Shown piece by piece: positions 11,756 through 22,870 of a stretch of DNA of 64,000 nucleotides; positions within the stretch are counted from its first letter, which is position 1, and every line of letters starts with the position of its first letter. Source of the DNA: Dama dama. Its lineage: Eukaryota; Chordata; Mammalia; Artiodactyla; Cervidae. The stretch covers positions 48,401,501 through 48,465,500 of the forward strand of contig NC_083698.1 of NCBI RefSeq assembly GCF_033118175.1. The letters run 5' to 3'. The translations under genes were made by a program, and so were the position numbers. The notes under the pieces were generated by a model. That model had not been told where the DNA came from. It saw nothing but the letters and a program-made list of their open reading frames with translations, and did no database searches.

Positions 11756-12422
11756 TCATCTCAGAAAGTTTTCTGCAACCCCATGTTTATTGAAGTATTA
11801 ATTATAATAACCAAGGTAGGGAAACAACTTAAGTGACCATCAATGAATAAATGGATAAAGAAAATGTGGCATATATACACAGTAGCATATTATTCAGCCA
11901 TTAAAAATGAAGGTAATCTGCCATTTGTGACAACATGGATGGACCTTGAGAGGATTATGCTAAATTAAATAAGTCAAATAGAGAAAGACAAATATTGTAG
12001 GATATCATGTATGTGTGGGATCTTAAAAAAAAAAAAAAACCTCTCATCAATATAGCAAAGAGATTAGTGGTTGCCATAAGCAGAGTCAGGGAGTGAAATG
12101 GGTTAGGGATGTCAAAAGGTGTAAAATTTCAGCTATAAAATTAAACAAGACCAGGGAACGTAATGTACAGCATGGGGACTATAATTAATAATACTCTATT
12201 ATATATTTGAAAGTTACTAATAAAGTAATTCTTAAAAGTGCTCATCAAAAGAAAAAAAGTAATTATGTATAGTGATGGATGTTACCTAAATTTATTGTGG
12301 TGATGATTTCACAATATATCAATACAAATACATATATTGATTCTTCATGTGTTAAATCTAAAAACTAAATAATGTTATATATCAATTATATTTCAATTTT
12401 GAAAAAAAGAAAAGAGAAAAAA
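11756..12422 (+). mobile_element. Second L1 3' end, with A-rich tail
   Basis: The segment repeats the end-of-ORF2 block (atggataaagaaaatgtgg, tattattcagccattaaaaa) and a 3' UTR homologous to the preceding fragment. It ends in an A-rich tail near 12402-12422. The two fragments in tandem are separate insertions, or one duplicated. Confidence 0.78.
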
Positions 12423-12632
12423 ATCAATAGCAATTTTATATAGTGGCAAATGAAAATTTTAAAAGATACCTGATTTATAATATCATCTAAATTAACAAAA
12501 ATTAGAAATACCTCCAATAAAATATGTAAGGCATGTACACTGAAAACCGTAAAGCAATGTGAAAATAAATGAGGACTCAGAAAAATGGAGAGTTATACTA
12601 TGCCAGTGGATGAAGAAAGCTAATATTTTTTA
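12423..12632 (+). mobile_element. Old L1 ORF2 fragment, left of the solo LTR
   Basis: The sequence corresponds to the region of L1 ORF2 downstream of the RT domain. The homologous sequence resumes at 13148, so this and the 13148-13540 segment are one L1 fragment split by the LTR. Confidence 0.6.
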
Positions 12633-12638
12633 GGTATC

Positions 12639-13141
12639 TGTTGGTCCTTTAATGGACCGGAACCTGGTGGTCCAGAGTCGACTATGAGAAAGTGAAAGAA
12701 GGAAAGAGGCTAATATTCCCTGGGTTACGCAGCCGGCTTTCGCGCTCCAGGGAATCAGCCAGAAAAAGATAAAGAGAAAGAGAGGAAGAGAAAGAAAGAA
12801 AAGACACGGGACCAAAGCTCTGATGGAGCAAAGGTGTTTTAATCAACATGGCATATATATTGGCATATATATTGTGGGCATATATATTGTAGTTATTCTC
12901 AGCAAAGATAAAGATTAAAATTCCAGACTTACAAAACACAAGGCGATCCCTATTAGAGAGAGAAGAGGGTACTTATCACCATAATGAGAAACTAACAAAG
13001 GAAATGCCTGGATTCCTCAGCCCCGGGAAAGGCTTGCCTCTCCTCTTAATTCCTGAATATTCAGGAATTAATAAGGGTCAAAGGTTTCCTGACAGATCCG
13101 TAACAGCACACGGGAAGCCTCCTATTGAATGCTTCCTGACA
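12639..13141 (-). mobile_element. Solo ERV class II (ERVK-like) LTR
   Basis: The element is 503 bp and runs from TG to CA. It is flanked by perfect 6-bp repeats ggtatc (12633-12638 and 13142-13147), the duplication length typical of class II retroviruses. Read on the minus strand it has an A/T-rich central promoter-like part, with three 12-bp copies of gcatatatattg on the plus strand (12851-12889), and then a pyrimidine-rich end. No internal retroviral sequence remains, so it is a solo LTR. It splits an older L1. Confidence 0.85.
13046..13071. repeat. Perfect 26-bp palindrome inside the solo LTR
   Basis: The sequence reads the same on both strands, centred between 13058 and 13059 with core tgaatattca. 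It lies in the U3-side portion of the minus-strand LTR. Confidence 0.95.
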
Positions 13142-13147
13142 GGTATC

Positions 13148-13540
13148 CATTCTCCCCCAAATTATTCACAGATTCAAAGCAATCTCCACCAAAATCTCCA
13201 TTGCTGTTGTTGTTGTTATTGTTGTTTTTAAGATTTTACAAGCTGAATCTAAAATTTATATGGAAATAGGACCAAAAAAAGCCAACCCGATTTTGAAAAG
13301 TAAGTCAATGGGGAAAAGATCCTCTTTACAATAAATGGTATTGACACAATTTCATATCAATATGTAAAACACAAAAAGATTAAAAAAAAATTCAATCCTT
13401 ACTTTACATCATATATAAAAATCAATTCAAATGGGGTACAGACCTAAATCTAAGAAGCAAAAGCATAGAACTTTTAAAAGAAACTCGAGGCAAAAACCTT
13501 TAACTTAAGATTAGGTACAGATTTCTCAGGACATGTAAAG
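13148..13540 (+). mobile_element. Old L1 ORF2 fragment, right of the solo LTR
   Basis: This continues the L1 fragment that stops at 12632. It shows blocks like ttcaaagcaatctccacc, atttatatggaaatagg, and ggggtacagacctaaatc, all from the ORF2 C-terminal third. A short TTG run lies at 13205-13230. Confidence 0.72.
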
Positions 13541-13559
13541 CACTAACCATTGAATCTGA

Positions 13560-13940
13560 CTGTTGGCTGCTTTCAAGCTCCACCACTCCCCTTTCCCCCT
13601 ACCCACATCTGGGCAAGCAGATAAGAAAGCTTGGATTCTCCTTCCTTTAGCACTGATGAGAAGTTCAAATCATGTAATCCTCACCCATACAAACAAATCA
13701 TTAACCATAGCCCCACCACTTAACCACCATATAACCACAAGCCCTTCCTGACTGAAAGCAGGACTTGCTTTTGGACTTGCATGGGAGCCCACCCTACTTT
13801 GCCTAGAAGACCTCATCATATAAGTAATAAACCTTTCATATTTTCTTGGATGTGTGTGTGTTCATCAGTTTTGACATCTGAACCAAATTTTGGGTGGAGG
13901 GTTCCAACTGTGAAATCCTCTTTGGGGTGACCACAACACC
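13560..13940 (+). mobile_element. LTR-like block with poly(A) signal (family uncertain)
   Basis: A C-rich body is followed by agtaataaacctttcat (AATAAA near 13827-13832), a short TG run, and a G-rich end with gggtggagggttcc. This resembles the 3' part of a class I LTR. No terminal duplications were found. Confidence 0.45.
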
Positions 13941-14460
13941 ATCTTATCTCTCTCCCTTTGAGGTGCTAATATATAACTCACTTAATCCTATAAATACTTA
14001 CACAGTACTTTTACCTGTAAACCTAATGTTTACCCAAAGTACCTGAAGCATGTTACTGTACCAACTAATTCTTCATACAATATTCATGACTGGGCATTCA
14101 TGTCAGTCACGGATCTTGTAGTATGTTTGTATGCACATACACATTCCAGTATAAGCCTATATCTGGTTAGGTTCACGTCTACCAACTGCCCCACTTAATG
14201 GAGCACTTGCAGTGGCAAGATGGATCATTATTTTGCCCCTTCTCACACCTTCCTTGATATATCAATACTTTACAACCACTTTAGATTTTTCAAAAATGTG
14301 GCCAAATTCATGGAAGCATATTGTACTTTGGGGGTAGACCTGAGATTGAATGCCTGCTTTTTAACTTCAAATCAAACTGTATTTCCCCTTGGGAATGGCC
14401 AACCTGGATATTGTAAAATCTGACAATATAGTGTCTTTAAAGAGACCCCAGTAGCCTTAT
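13941..14460. other. Unassigned interval
   Basis: No recognised repeat. A 67-codon open frame at 14220-14423 shows no family resemblance. Confidence 0.3.
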
Positions 14461-14656
14461 GGACTTCCCTAGTGGTTTAGCTGGTAAAAAATCTGCCTGC
14501 AATGTAGGAGACCGGGGTTCGATCCCTGGATAGGGAAGATCCCTTGGAGAAGGGAATAGCTATCCACTCCAGTATTCGGGTCTGGTGAATTTCATGGATT
14601 CGATTAATCCATGGGGTCACAAATAGTAGGACTTGACTGAGTGACTTTCACTTTCA
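14461..14656 (+). mobile_element. Bov-tA SINE
   Basis: A full Bov-tA layout from ggacttccctagtgg to the tail gactgagtgactttcac. Confidence 0.9.
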
Positions 14657-14686
14657 ACAGACTTATGCTTCCACGTACACAATTTA

Positions 14687-14712
14687 GCTCTAACCAACTG
14701 AGCTAACCGGCC
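14687..14712 (-). pseudogene. tRNA-Ile 5'-half retropseudogene (tailless)
   Basis: Read on the minus strand, these 26 bases equal, as far as I can recall the gene, the 5' end of nuclear tRNA-Ile(AAU). They cover the 5' acceptor strand (GGCCGGT), the TA at positions 8-9, and a complete D arm (GCTC, loop AGTTGGTTA, GAGC), including a good A box (TAGCTCAGTTGG). The match stops immediately after the D stem. The insert is 14687-14718: the tRNA part plus 6 bases on its 5' side. It is flanked by 15-bp repeats cacgtacacaattta (14672-14686) and cacgtacaccattta (14719-14733), 14 of 15 identical. No poly(A) tail is present. It is therefore a retroposed RNA fragment, not a working tRNA and not a SINE head. 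Confidence 0.8.
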
Positions 14713-14733
14713 CTCATTCACGTACACCATTTA

Positions 14734-16520
14734 TATTGAAATCCATATGAATGGTGCATTCTTTGGATTGTGAACAATGTCTGCCTGCCCAGTACCTACC
14801 ATTTATGTCCAAGCTAAGAGCCCGTCCTAAGTTAAAGATGTGCTTCTTTGAAGCTCCAAACAAGTGACTCATCTATACCAAAGTAAAAGCTAAGAGGTTT
14901 GTTGCCAGTATTACAGACAGAAGAAGCATGTTTTGTTGGAATTTTTAAAAGAATCTTAATTTTCTTGACTTTTAATTGATATCTGAATCTCAATGATCTA
15001 ATATCTCCATTTTTATTGAAAACTTATTTTAAATAGTACTTTAACACCCAAAGCTAGAATCCCTAGTTGAGAAAATGACTTCATGCGCTACACCCAAACA
15101 TGAAGACTGTTTCCCCACCCCACCAAGGTCTTTCCCAGCTCCTCTCAATCACATCCTGAGCTGGCTCAGTTGTTGATGCCGACTGCTCATCATGGCTCAC
15201 ACCAAATATCATAAGACCCTTCTTTTAGGCTCACTCTTTTCTCTAGTTCACTTCTGTAGCTGCTAGCATATGAAGATAACTCCTTTTTTAAAAAGCATAT
15301 CAGAAAGTCCATTTATGATAACAACTTTTATCTCACCTTTTATCTCACTTTACTAATTGATTTCTGTTACTTCCAAGAATTTATTGATTCTTTAACACCA
15401 CAAGGGTTGATATGAACATACAGAAAGCACTGGAAGTAACTGGATATCCAGTATAACTTCTTCTAAATAATAAGGGATTAAACTTCTTTAAACTGACTGG
15501 AGGGTTCAAAACTGAGTTAGAAACCTTGCATTCCTCTAGTTAACATTCAGTATCAAAGAAAGCATACAACCTCATGACTCCAGACAGAACTATGCTTGCT
15601 GTAAGATACATTTGTATTACATGAAAGTCACTTCCCTGATTTTATCAAAGAAAATCAGGGTTAGTCATTTAATACCAAAATATCTAGCCAGCTCATCAGT
15701 GAATTTGAATTTTAAACAGAGATCATTAAAGACTACTTACAGAAGTCTATAATTTTATAAAATTGGGAACCAATGCCTACAGAATGAGTGATGTGCTTCA
15801 GATAATAAAACTACTTAGCAGCAAATAAGGCTAAAACTCAGATTTTATGAGTCATACTGCAGTGGTCTTTAATCATTATCCTTTCATTTTATCTTCCCCC
15901 AAAGCATTCACTTGATCATTCTGCTCACACACACAATTTCCCTTAGGAAATAATTCCTTCCTTTTTGTGTCACGAGGACCAGGCAGAGCTGACTCCCCCT
16001 CCAGCATCAAGAGTTGGCATGTGACACAGTTCAGGCCAATCAGAGCCAAAGAACACTCAATTCTAGAACAATGTTTCTGGTTCACATAGAGGTATTATCC
16101 CCACTACTAAGGTTGCTGAGAGGATATATTGTTAAGTCTGGAGCTACTGGCAGCCACCTTGCCACCTTAAGGAGCAGGTCTGCCTTAGAATGAAGTCAGC
16201 AAAGAAAAGCAGAGAGCACAAGACTGAGCCTTGATAATAGGGTCTGAGCACCTAATATGGTGGCACCTGAGAACCGTAAGCTCACACTAGCCAATGAATT
16301 CTCATTTTCCTCAAGTCAGTGTGAGTGAGACTTCTGTCTCTTGAGACTGAAAGTTCTAAGTAATATAACTTGCAACTATACCATGCCAGACACAATCAAG
16401 GATCAAGTTTTGCAAAAAGGAAAGTCTATCTAAAACTAATCAGACATTCTCTATTCATTGCACAGATCTCCCTTTCCTTTTCAGTGTAATGCTTGATATA
16501 ATATAGTTGAAAATTACATT
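14734..16520. other. Unassigned interval, no recognised gene
   Basis: About 1.8 kb without young repeats. The part at 15980-16270 (ggcatgtgacacagttcagg onward) looks like an old interspersed repeat of a family I cannot name. A perfect 10-bp-stem hairpin is at 15634-15660. Confidence 0.3.
15634..15660. repeat. Perfect hairpin (10-bp stem, 7-nt loop)
   Basis: The arms are ccctgatttt (15634-15643) and aaaatcaggg (15651-15660), and the loop is atcaaag. No T-run follows. It may be fortuitous or a relic of a short inverted-repeat element. Confidence 0.7.
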
Positions 16521-16770
16521 TGGGGGACTTCCCAGGTCCCCACTGGTTAAGAATCCACCCGCCAATGCAGAGAATACAGGCTCGATCCATGGCCCAGGAG
16601 ACTCCCACCCGCCTCACAGCATCTAAGCCCACGAGCTGCAGCTACTGGACCCCTGTGCCCTGGAACCTGTGCTCTACAAGAAGAGAAGCCACCACAGTGA
16701 GAAGCCCTGCTCGCAGGAACTAGAGAAAGCCTGCATGCAGCAATGAAGATCCAGTGCAGCCAGAGAGAAC
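16521..16770 (+). mobile_element. CHR SINE (artiodactyl, tRNA-derived)
   Basis: The head gggacttcccaggtcc and the series of blocks ccaatgcagagaatacagg, agaagccaccacagtgagaa, actagagaaagcctgc and aatgaagatccagtgcagcc are those of CHR-family SINEs of whales and ruminants. Flanking repeats aaaattacatt (16510-16520) and aaaattgtatt (16771-16781) match 9 of 11. Confidence 0.85.
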
Positions 16771-16979
16771 AAAATTGTATTCTGTTTTGCCTTAATTTTG
16801 AAATAAATTAGTCTGTTTACTTATGGGTGCTGGGCTAACTGGAGTGCAGAGAACAGGAAGCAGTGTCTGTTTCTCCACACCATGGAATTGAAACAAGGAA
16901 ATTCAAGCCAGAGAGTAAAATAAGAAACCATTTTTAATGGTTTTTTTTTTAAAAGATTTTTAAAATCTTCTTACAAAAC

Positions 16980-17216
16980 ACTATGTACTTAAAAAAAAAC
17001 AGAACAGTATGTAGAGATTGAGAGTAGATTAGCAGTTGCTTAGGCCTAGGGGAGATAGAAAATTGAGGGAGGTGATAGCTGAAGGTTGTAGGGTTTCTTT
17101 TTGAGGTGATAAAGATATCTCAAATTGATTTTGGTTATGGTTGAAATACAATTATCAATGCACTAAAAACCACTGAACTGTAATGGTTTTAAATGGAAGA
17201 ATTGTATGTTATTCTA
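16980..17216 (+). mobile_element. Old L1 3' UTR
   Basis: The segment shows an L1M-type 3' UTR: ggggagatagaaaattgagg, ggtgataaagatatctc, and a block like aaaaaccactgaactgtaa. Confidence 0.65.
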
Positions 17217-17230
17217 CCTATAGGTGCATT

Positions 17231-17406
17231 GAAAGAAAGTAAAAGTGTTAGTTGCTCAGTCTAATGGACTGTAGTGTGCCAGGCTTCTCTGTCCATGGAA
17301 TTTTCCAGGGAAGAATCCTGGAGTGGGTAGCCTTCTCAGTCCAGGGATAGAACCCTGGTCTCATGCATTGCAGGGAGATTCTTTATCACTTGTGCCATCA
17401 GGGAAG
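17231..17406 (-). mobile_element. Bov-tA SINE with perfect 14-bp target duplication
   Basis: Antisense Bov-tA, recognised by gttgctcagtctaatgg, gaatcctggagtgggtagcc and gccatcagggaag at its head. It is flanked by cctataggtgcatt at 17217-17230 and 17407-17420. The 3' half of the element is shortened relative to others. Confidence 0.93.
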
Positions 17407-17606
17407 CCTATAGGTGCATTATACTTCAGAAAAGTTGTTACCCAAAAAATAAAATAAAAGTTGCAGCCGAAGGATTGTACCCTTCATGGACCATATAGCA
17501 TTTTTTTCCTTTTAATGTGGCAATGATACTATAAAATTTTATATAGAAAAAAATAGAGAATTCAGTCTTGACTCTACCAGAGTTTTTCAAACTTTATTTT
17601 GATTAA

Positions 17607-17806
17607 GGCTTCCACAATGACTAGTGGGTAAAGAATCCATCTGTAATGCAGGAGACACTGGTTCTATTCCTGGATTGGGAAGATCCCCTGGAGAAGGGCA
17701 TGGTAACCCACTCCAGTATTCTTGCCTGAAGAATCCCATGGACAAAGAAGCATGGCTGGCTATAGCCCAGGGGGTTGCAAAGAGTCGAACACAACTGAGC
17801 AACTAC
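17607..17806 (+). mobile_element. Bov-tA SINE
   Basis: The head ggcttccacaatgac, the core gatcccctggagaaggg and the tail gtcgaacacaactgagc are present. It is followed within about 20 bases by a BovB fragment. Confidence 0.9.
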
Positions 17807-17828
17807 ATGCTCACAATATAAACAAACA

Positions 17829-18822
17829 AGCTGGATTTAGAAAAGGCAGAGGAACCAGAAACCAAATTGCCAACATTCATTGTATCACAGAAAAAGCAAG
17901 AGAATTCCAGAAAAATATCTACTTCTGCTTCACTGACTACATTAAAACCTTTGACTGTGAGGATAACAACAAACTGTGGAAAATTCTTCAAGAGATGGGA
18001 ATAACAGACCACCTCATCTGCCTCCTGTGAAACCTATATGCAGGTCAAGAAGCAACAGTTAGAACTGGACACGGAACAATGGGCTGGTTCCAAATTGTGA
18101 AAGGAGTACGTCAGGACTGTATATTGTCACTCTGCTTATTGAACTTATATATGAGAAATGCCAGGCTTGATGAACCTCAAGCTGGAATTAAGATTGCCAG
18201 GAGAAATATCAATAACCTCAGATATTCAGATAACACCACGCTAAAGAGCCCTTGACGAAGGTGAAAGAGGAGAGTGAAAAAGTTGGCTTAAAACTCAACA
18301 TTCAGAAAATGAAGATCATGGCATCCAGTCCCATCACTTCATGGCAAATAGATGGGGAAGCAATGGAAACTGTGACAGACTTTATTTTCTTGGGCTCCAA
18401 AATCACTGAGAATGGTGACTGAAGCCATGAAATTAAAAGATGCTTGTTCCTTGGAAGGAAAGCTATGATCAGTGTAGACTGGTATTAAAAAGCAGCGATA
18501 TCACTTTGCCGACAACAGTCCATACAGTCAAAGCTATGGTTTTTTCAAGCAGTCATGTACAGATGTTAGAGTTCAGACCATAAAGAAAGCTGAGTGCTGA
18601 AGAATTGAAGAGCCAACTCTTTGGAAAAGAGCCAACTCTTTGGAAAAGATCCTGAAGCTGGGAAAGATTGAGGGCAGGCAGAGAAGGGGCGACAGAGGAT
18701 AAGATGGTTAGATTACTATGAGTTTGAGCAAACTCCGGCAGATAGTGAAGGACAGGGAAGCCTGGCATGCTACAGTCCATGGGGCTGCAGAGTTGGACAC
18801 AACTAAGCAAGTGAACAACAAC
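17829..18822 (+). mobile_element. BovB LINE, 5'-truncated, copy 3
   Basis: The copy begins in the RT domain at the same point as copy 1 (caagctggatttagaaaagg). The catalytic motif reads YSDN instead of YADD (18223-18234). A block of about 190 bases of the C-terminal region is missing after 18610, and a 19-bp unit (gagccaactctttggaaaa) is doubled exactly at that point (18610-18647). Inactive. Confidence 0.92.
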
Positions 18823-20932
18823 AATATAGACTAAATCATTTTAGGTTCATTGGTAATGCCACATCTGCAAATTTCTTGCTAAGGTGGTGCTCCTGGCTGT
18901 AGGTAGGAAGGATAAGATGGTCATATAGGCTAAGCCATGGTGGACTGGCTCAGAGAGCAAAGCAGTGACTCATTCAGATTCTTCTCCTTGGGGCAAAAGA
19001 CACTGGTTAAGGTCTAATAGGGTCAAATTTTAGAGGTACAGAGGTAGAACTGGTCTGGGGTCATCAAGTCTTCCGGATAAGTATCCCATATCTCTCATCA
19101 CATGCTGTGACTACTGTATACTCTGCAACGACTGAGGCAAATGATTGAAGGTTTGGAATGAGTCAACATAAGATAACATCCTCAAACTTAAACTTCATGG
19201 TAAATTTCTTTGGCATATTTTTAACCCTAGGCCTGAGAACTAGCCATTTACATAAACTGTGAAAATTTCTAACAGTGACTCAGAGGAAGGAAAAAGGAAG
19301 AGGGCCCAGACACCAAAGTTTATGTTATGATGAAGTTCAGGGATGGACTTGGACATGATCCACCAATGGGCTTCAATGGTCTATAAATTGGTTGTTTTGA
19401 GACACTGACCAAGTAATCCTTTTATTACACATTACAGGTAGGAATAATGATGTCTAAAGGTAGGATGTCAGCCCTATGTCACAAGTAACCTAGCATTCAC
19501 AAGCAAACAAGAGGTGGTCAAATATTATGTGAACTTCCTATAACCATGGCTTAATCGATTATCCATGTCTTAGATGTTTCTTTGTCAAGGCTGCATGGAA
19601 AGTGTTTGGCCATGCTTATCTACCTGCTACTTAGAAAAGGATGGTTGTAAACACTGTTTGGAAAATATTTTGAGAAGGATTGTGAAATTCTGACTCTAGG
19701 GAATTATTGAATCAAAGATGCAATCACTTGTTGAAATGGAACTCTGAATGGCCTCTGTGTGTAGACCCAGACAGTCAGAGACTCTACAAATTGAAAGTTT
19801 GTAAGAATCTTAAATCAAGGGAGGATGGCTCACTTTCCCAAACCTCAAAGAATAAAGTGTGAAGAAAAAACTGAGAGTTAGATCTATGGAAAATGAAAAG
19901 CGAATTTTCATCTGGGTTGGAAAAGAATCTCACATGGAAGGATCTACCACATCTAAGATAGAACAGTAAACCTCCTTTCAAGCCCTTTCCTCAGTTTCTC
20001 TCATGTCCTATCTGACTGCATCTTCCTTTCCTTTATGACATTAAGTTTCCAACCTTTTTTCCAACACTAACAATCTCCACTTTTTTTTTTCTGCAGTGGC
20101 AACAACCCAGCTTGCTACCTGGGAGGAAAATAGATCTTAATAATCTTTAAAGTAAATACTGCTAGTACAAAAAGATTATTAAAATAAATCCACTCTGTGT
20201 TCTGTTGACCTTCTCAAAGTTTCCTGAAAGAAAATATTTTTTCTCTGAATAAAAGGAACCCTCATAGACCAATGGTAGCTATGTAATGAGTGGAAATTAG
20301 AACTGTTAGAACTGAAATCTTGGTCCTCTGGGTTTTACCTCTAAATAGAGACCAAAATATTAACCTTCAGAAATGATGAAAAATCACCAACTATGAAACA
20401 TCTAAGCACTGGTCATCTGAGTACTTGGCCATCAGAAAAGTCTGTTGGAGGGGTTTATGTTGGCAAGGGTTCTATAACTTTAATTTCACTCACAACTATT
20501 TACTAATATTTCTGTATGACATTGTGAAGCCTAGAGTGAATTTTAATCAAGTGTAAAGAGTTGTAAATACGTTTCCTGGACTGCAGTCTACTGTGTAGCA
20601 TTAACAATGAAGATAATAAGGCTAGGTACAGCTGGTTGGACTAATACAGATGGACTGTATTAAGCTTCATCTGAAGAACTTAGCAATAGCATTAACAATC
20701 TCCATTCTGATCAGTAAGTACATTTCCCAGGAAAAATGGGATTCATTTTTACCTTGTAAGATAGAGGCCCTGGCTGTACACGGTTATACTTGAATCTTGC
20801 AGTAGTTTTCATCCCAAGTTACTCAAATAATATAAGAGGTTTCTTACTAAAGGGTAAAAAATTCAAATGGTTCCACATATTATAATACAGTTACAGTCCA
20901 TACAGTCATAATCCAGTCATAAGTAACTGGAG
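18823..20932. other. Unassigned interval, no recognised gene or young repeat
   Basis: About 2.1 kb of AT-rich sequence. Nothing in it supports a coding gene. Old, unrecognised retroviral or DNA repeats remain possible. Confidence 0.3.
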
Positions 20933-20933
20933 T

Positions 20934-21032
20934 TGTGTGTGTGTGTGTATATATGCATATGTGTGTGTATATATGTATATGTGTGTGTATATATATATGT
21001 GTGTGTGTGTGTGTATGCGTGTGTGTGCGCGT
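20934..21032. repeat. TG/TATG microsatellite
   Basis: Imperfect (TG)n alternating with TATATG runs. It abuts the 3' tail of the following antisense SINE, the usual place for such repeats to seed. Confidence 0.9.
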
Positions 21033-21233
21033 GTGCTCAGTCATGTGCAACTCTTTTTGACCCCTTGGACTATAGCCAGCCAGGCTCCTCTGTCCATGGA
21101 ATTTTCCAGGCAAGAATACGGGAGTGGGTTGCCATTTTCTCCTCCAACGGATCTTCCCGACTCAGGGATCGAACCCACATCTCCTACAACTGCATTGGCA
21201 AGCAGATTCTTTACCACTGAGTTACCTGGGAAG
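21033..21233 (-). mobile_element. Bov-tA SINE
   Basis: Antisense Bov-tA from gtgctcagtcatg to the head at gttacctgggaag. A short TA-rich repeat follows (21234-21256). Confidence 0.9.
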
Positions 21234-21256
21234 ATATATATATGTATATATATATT

Positions 21257-22250
21257 TAATTAAATGAAGGATAACTTACTAATAACTTAAGAAGTCTAAA
21301 CTTGAAGCAGCCTTGGAACCAGAGGTGGTATTAACAGAAAAGGGATCAGTCACAAGATCATCTTTCTTTGTTCTTACTACATCGCTCCAGAGGAAAGCAC
21401 ATTTATGTCTTGTTAGTTCCACTACCCAGCATAGTCCATTAAGTTTCCATTCTCAGTGACACCTTACTTGGCACAAAATCATTTATCTTCTCTCAGTTTC
21501 TGCTATTCTAAACCTTCAGCACACAAGTCCCTTCCCCAATTCTGTTCTCTCCTCTTTTCTCATTTTAGCCAGTTTAAACCATAAAGCTCCACACTTCAAA
21601 GAAAAAAATGAGGCTGCCAAATGAAAATTCCCTTATCTTCCTGTCCTCTTTTATCTACATCCCAATACAGCCACAGTTGTACCAACACATCACCATGAAA
21701 ATGCACTGCCCAGGTTCCCCATGCAGCAAGCAGAACCCCTGAGGACTCCACTGCTGCCCCGGGGGGTCCATGCTTGCACTGGTATGAGCCCACAGTGCCC
21801 ACATGCTGCCCCTCAGGCAGGGAGTAAATATGGGAGAGATACTAACCGGCCCATTCCTATGAGACACAGAACTTCTTTAACTAGCGACACTGGCACTCCA
21901 CAGGCTTGCCCAAAACTTCCTCGGAATTGTGTTAGAGATGAGACACTCCCTACCTAATTCTCGTTCCTTTCACAGGTATCAGGTTACCACCAACGTCTGA
22001 AAGCTCTCCCCACCTCCACTCGCTCTCCTTATCCTTCATAAATAAGTGTTTTCCCCAGTGAATCTTACATACCCAATCACATCTTGCTGTCTGATTCTTG
22101 GAGAACCTGAACTAACATACTTCTTATCACAAAATAAGGTTTACCCTCTCACTCATATGACTGCCCAGAACCTAGCTCCTTTCCATGACCTGCTTGGTCT
22201 CCTTGATATTCCCTCATTGCTGTTCTTGCCTTTAATCCCACAAGTAAGCC
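21257..22250. other. Unassigned interval
   Basis: No recognised repeat. A moderately GC-rich part at 21700-21960 carries short open frames on both strands without recognisable similarity. Confidence 0.3.
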
Positions 22251-22289
22251 AAAAAAAAAAAAAAAAAAAAACCCTCATGAAAAAAAAAG
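22251..22289. repeat. A-rich tract
   Basis: A run of about 20 A followed by a second A-rich stretch. It could be the tail of an unrecognised retroposed sequence ending here. Confidence 0.8.
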
Positions 22290-22369
22290 AACCACCTCTA
22301 GCAACTGACATCTCTCCCCATGTCTTTTCATCCAGCTTTTCCCTCCTGTAATTTAATCAACCAAAATGT

Positions 22370-22870
22370 GCTCTGTGTTCATTCTATTGATGAAATTACT
22401 ATTTCCCAAATTGCCTATGATCTTCTAACTCTGAACCAATGGGCAGTCTTTAAGCCTTAAATTACTACATTTCCACGTACTTGTCACTACTGGTAATTCC
22501 TCTCCTTCCTCCTCCTCCCCCACCACTGCCACCACAAAAGCACTTTCTCCTTCCAGGGTCCCCCCAAAACACCAAGTTCTTTCAGTCTTCCTTCTGCTCT
22601 AGTGGATGCTTCTCAGCTTCCCTTGCTGGAATCTATTGATTCAACTCAAAAGTTCAAGCACAACCTCCCTTTGCACTTGCTCTTCTACTCACTAAAATTT
22701 TCCTGAGAAATCTTATCCAACTCCCACGGTGTTAACAACCAATATGCTGTTGTTTACCAAAAATTCATATCTATGTTGTGGCTTGTAAATACTTTGATCT
22801 ATTTGTGAAATGACAGGCAATTGCCTCAAAGTTGACATGACCTCATCTGAACCTACGTCTCCTTTAACTT
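22370..22870 (+). mobile_element. Ancient L2-type LINE relic
   Basis: Weak but ordered similarity to the L2 coding region: a C/T-rich block with cttcccttgctggaatc, then a block like aaccaatatgctgttgtttacc, then ctcaaagttgacatgacc. Assigned by recalled consensus only. Confidence 0.45.

Noticed and set aside
12639..13141. Short open frames on the minus strand (61-85 codons)
   Set aside because: They lie in LTR sequence and come from low-complexity pyrimidine-rich sequence.
20934..21032. Open frames rich in V/C/Y and H/T residues
   Set aside because: Translation of a TG/TA microsatellite; no coding meaning.
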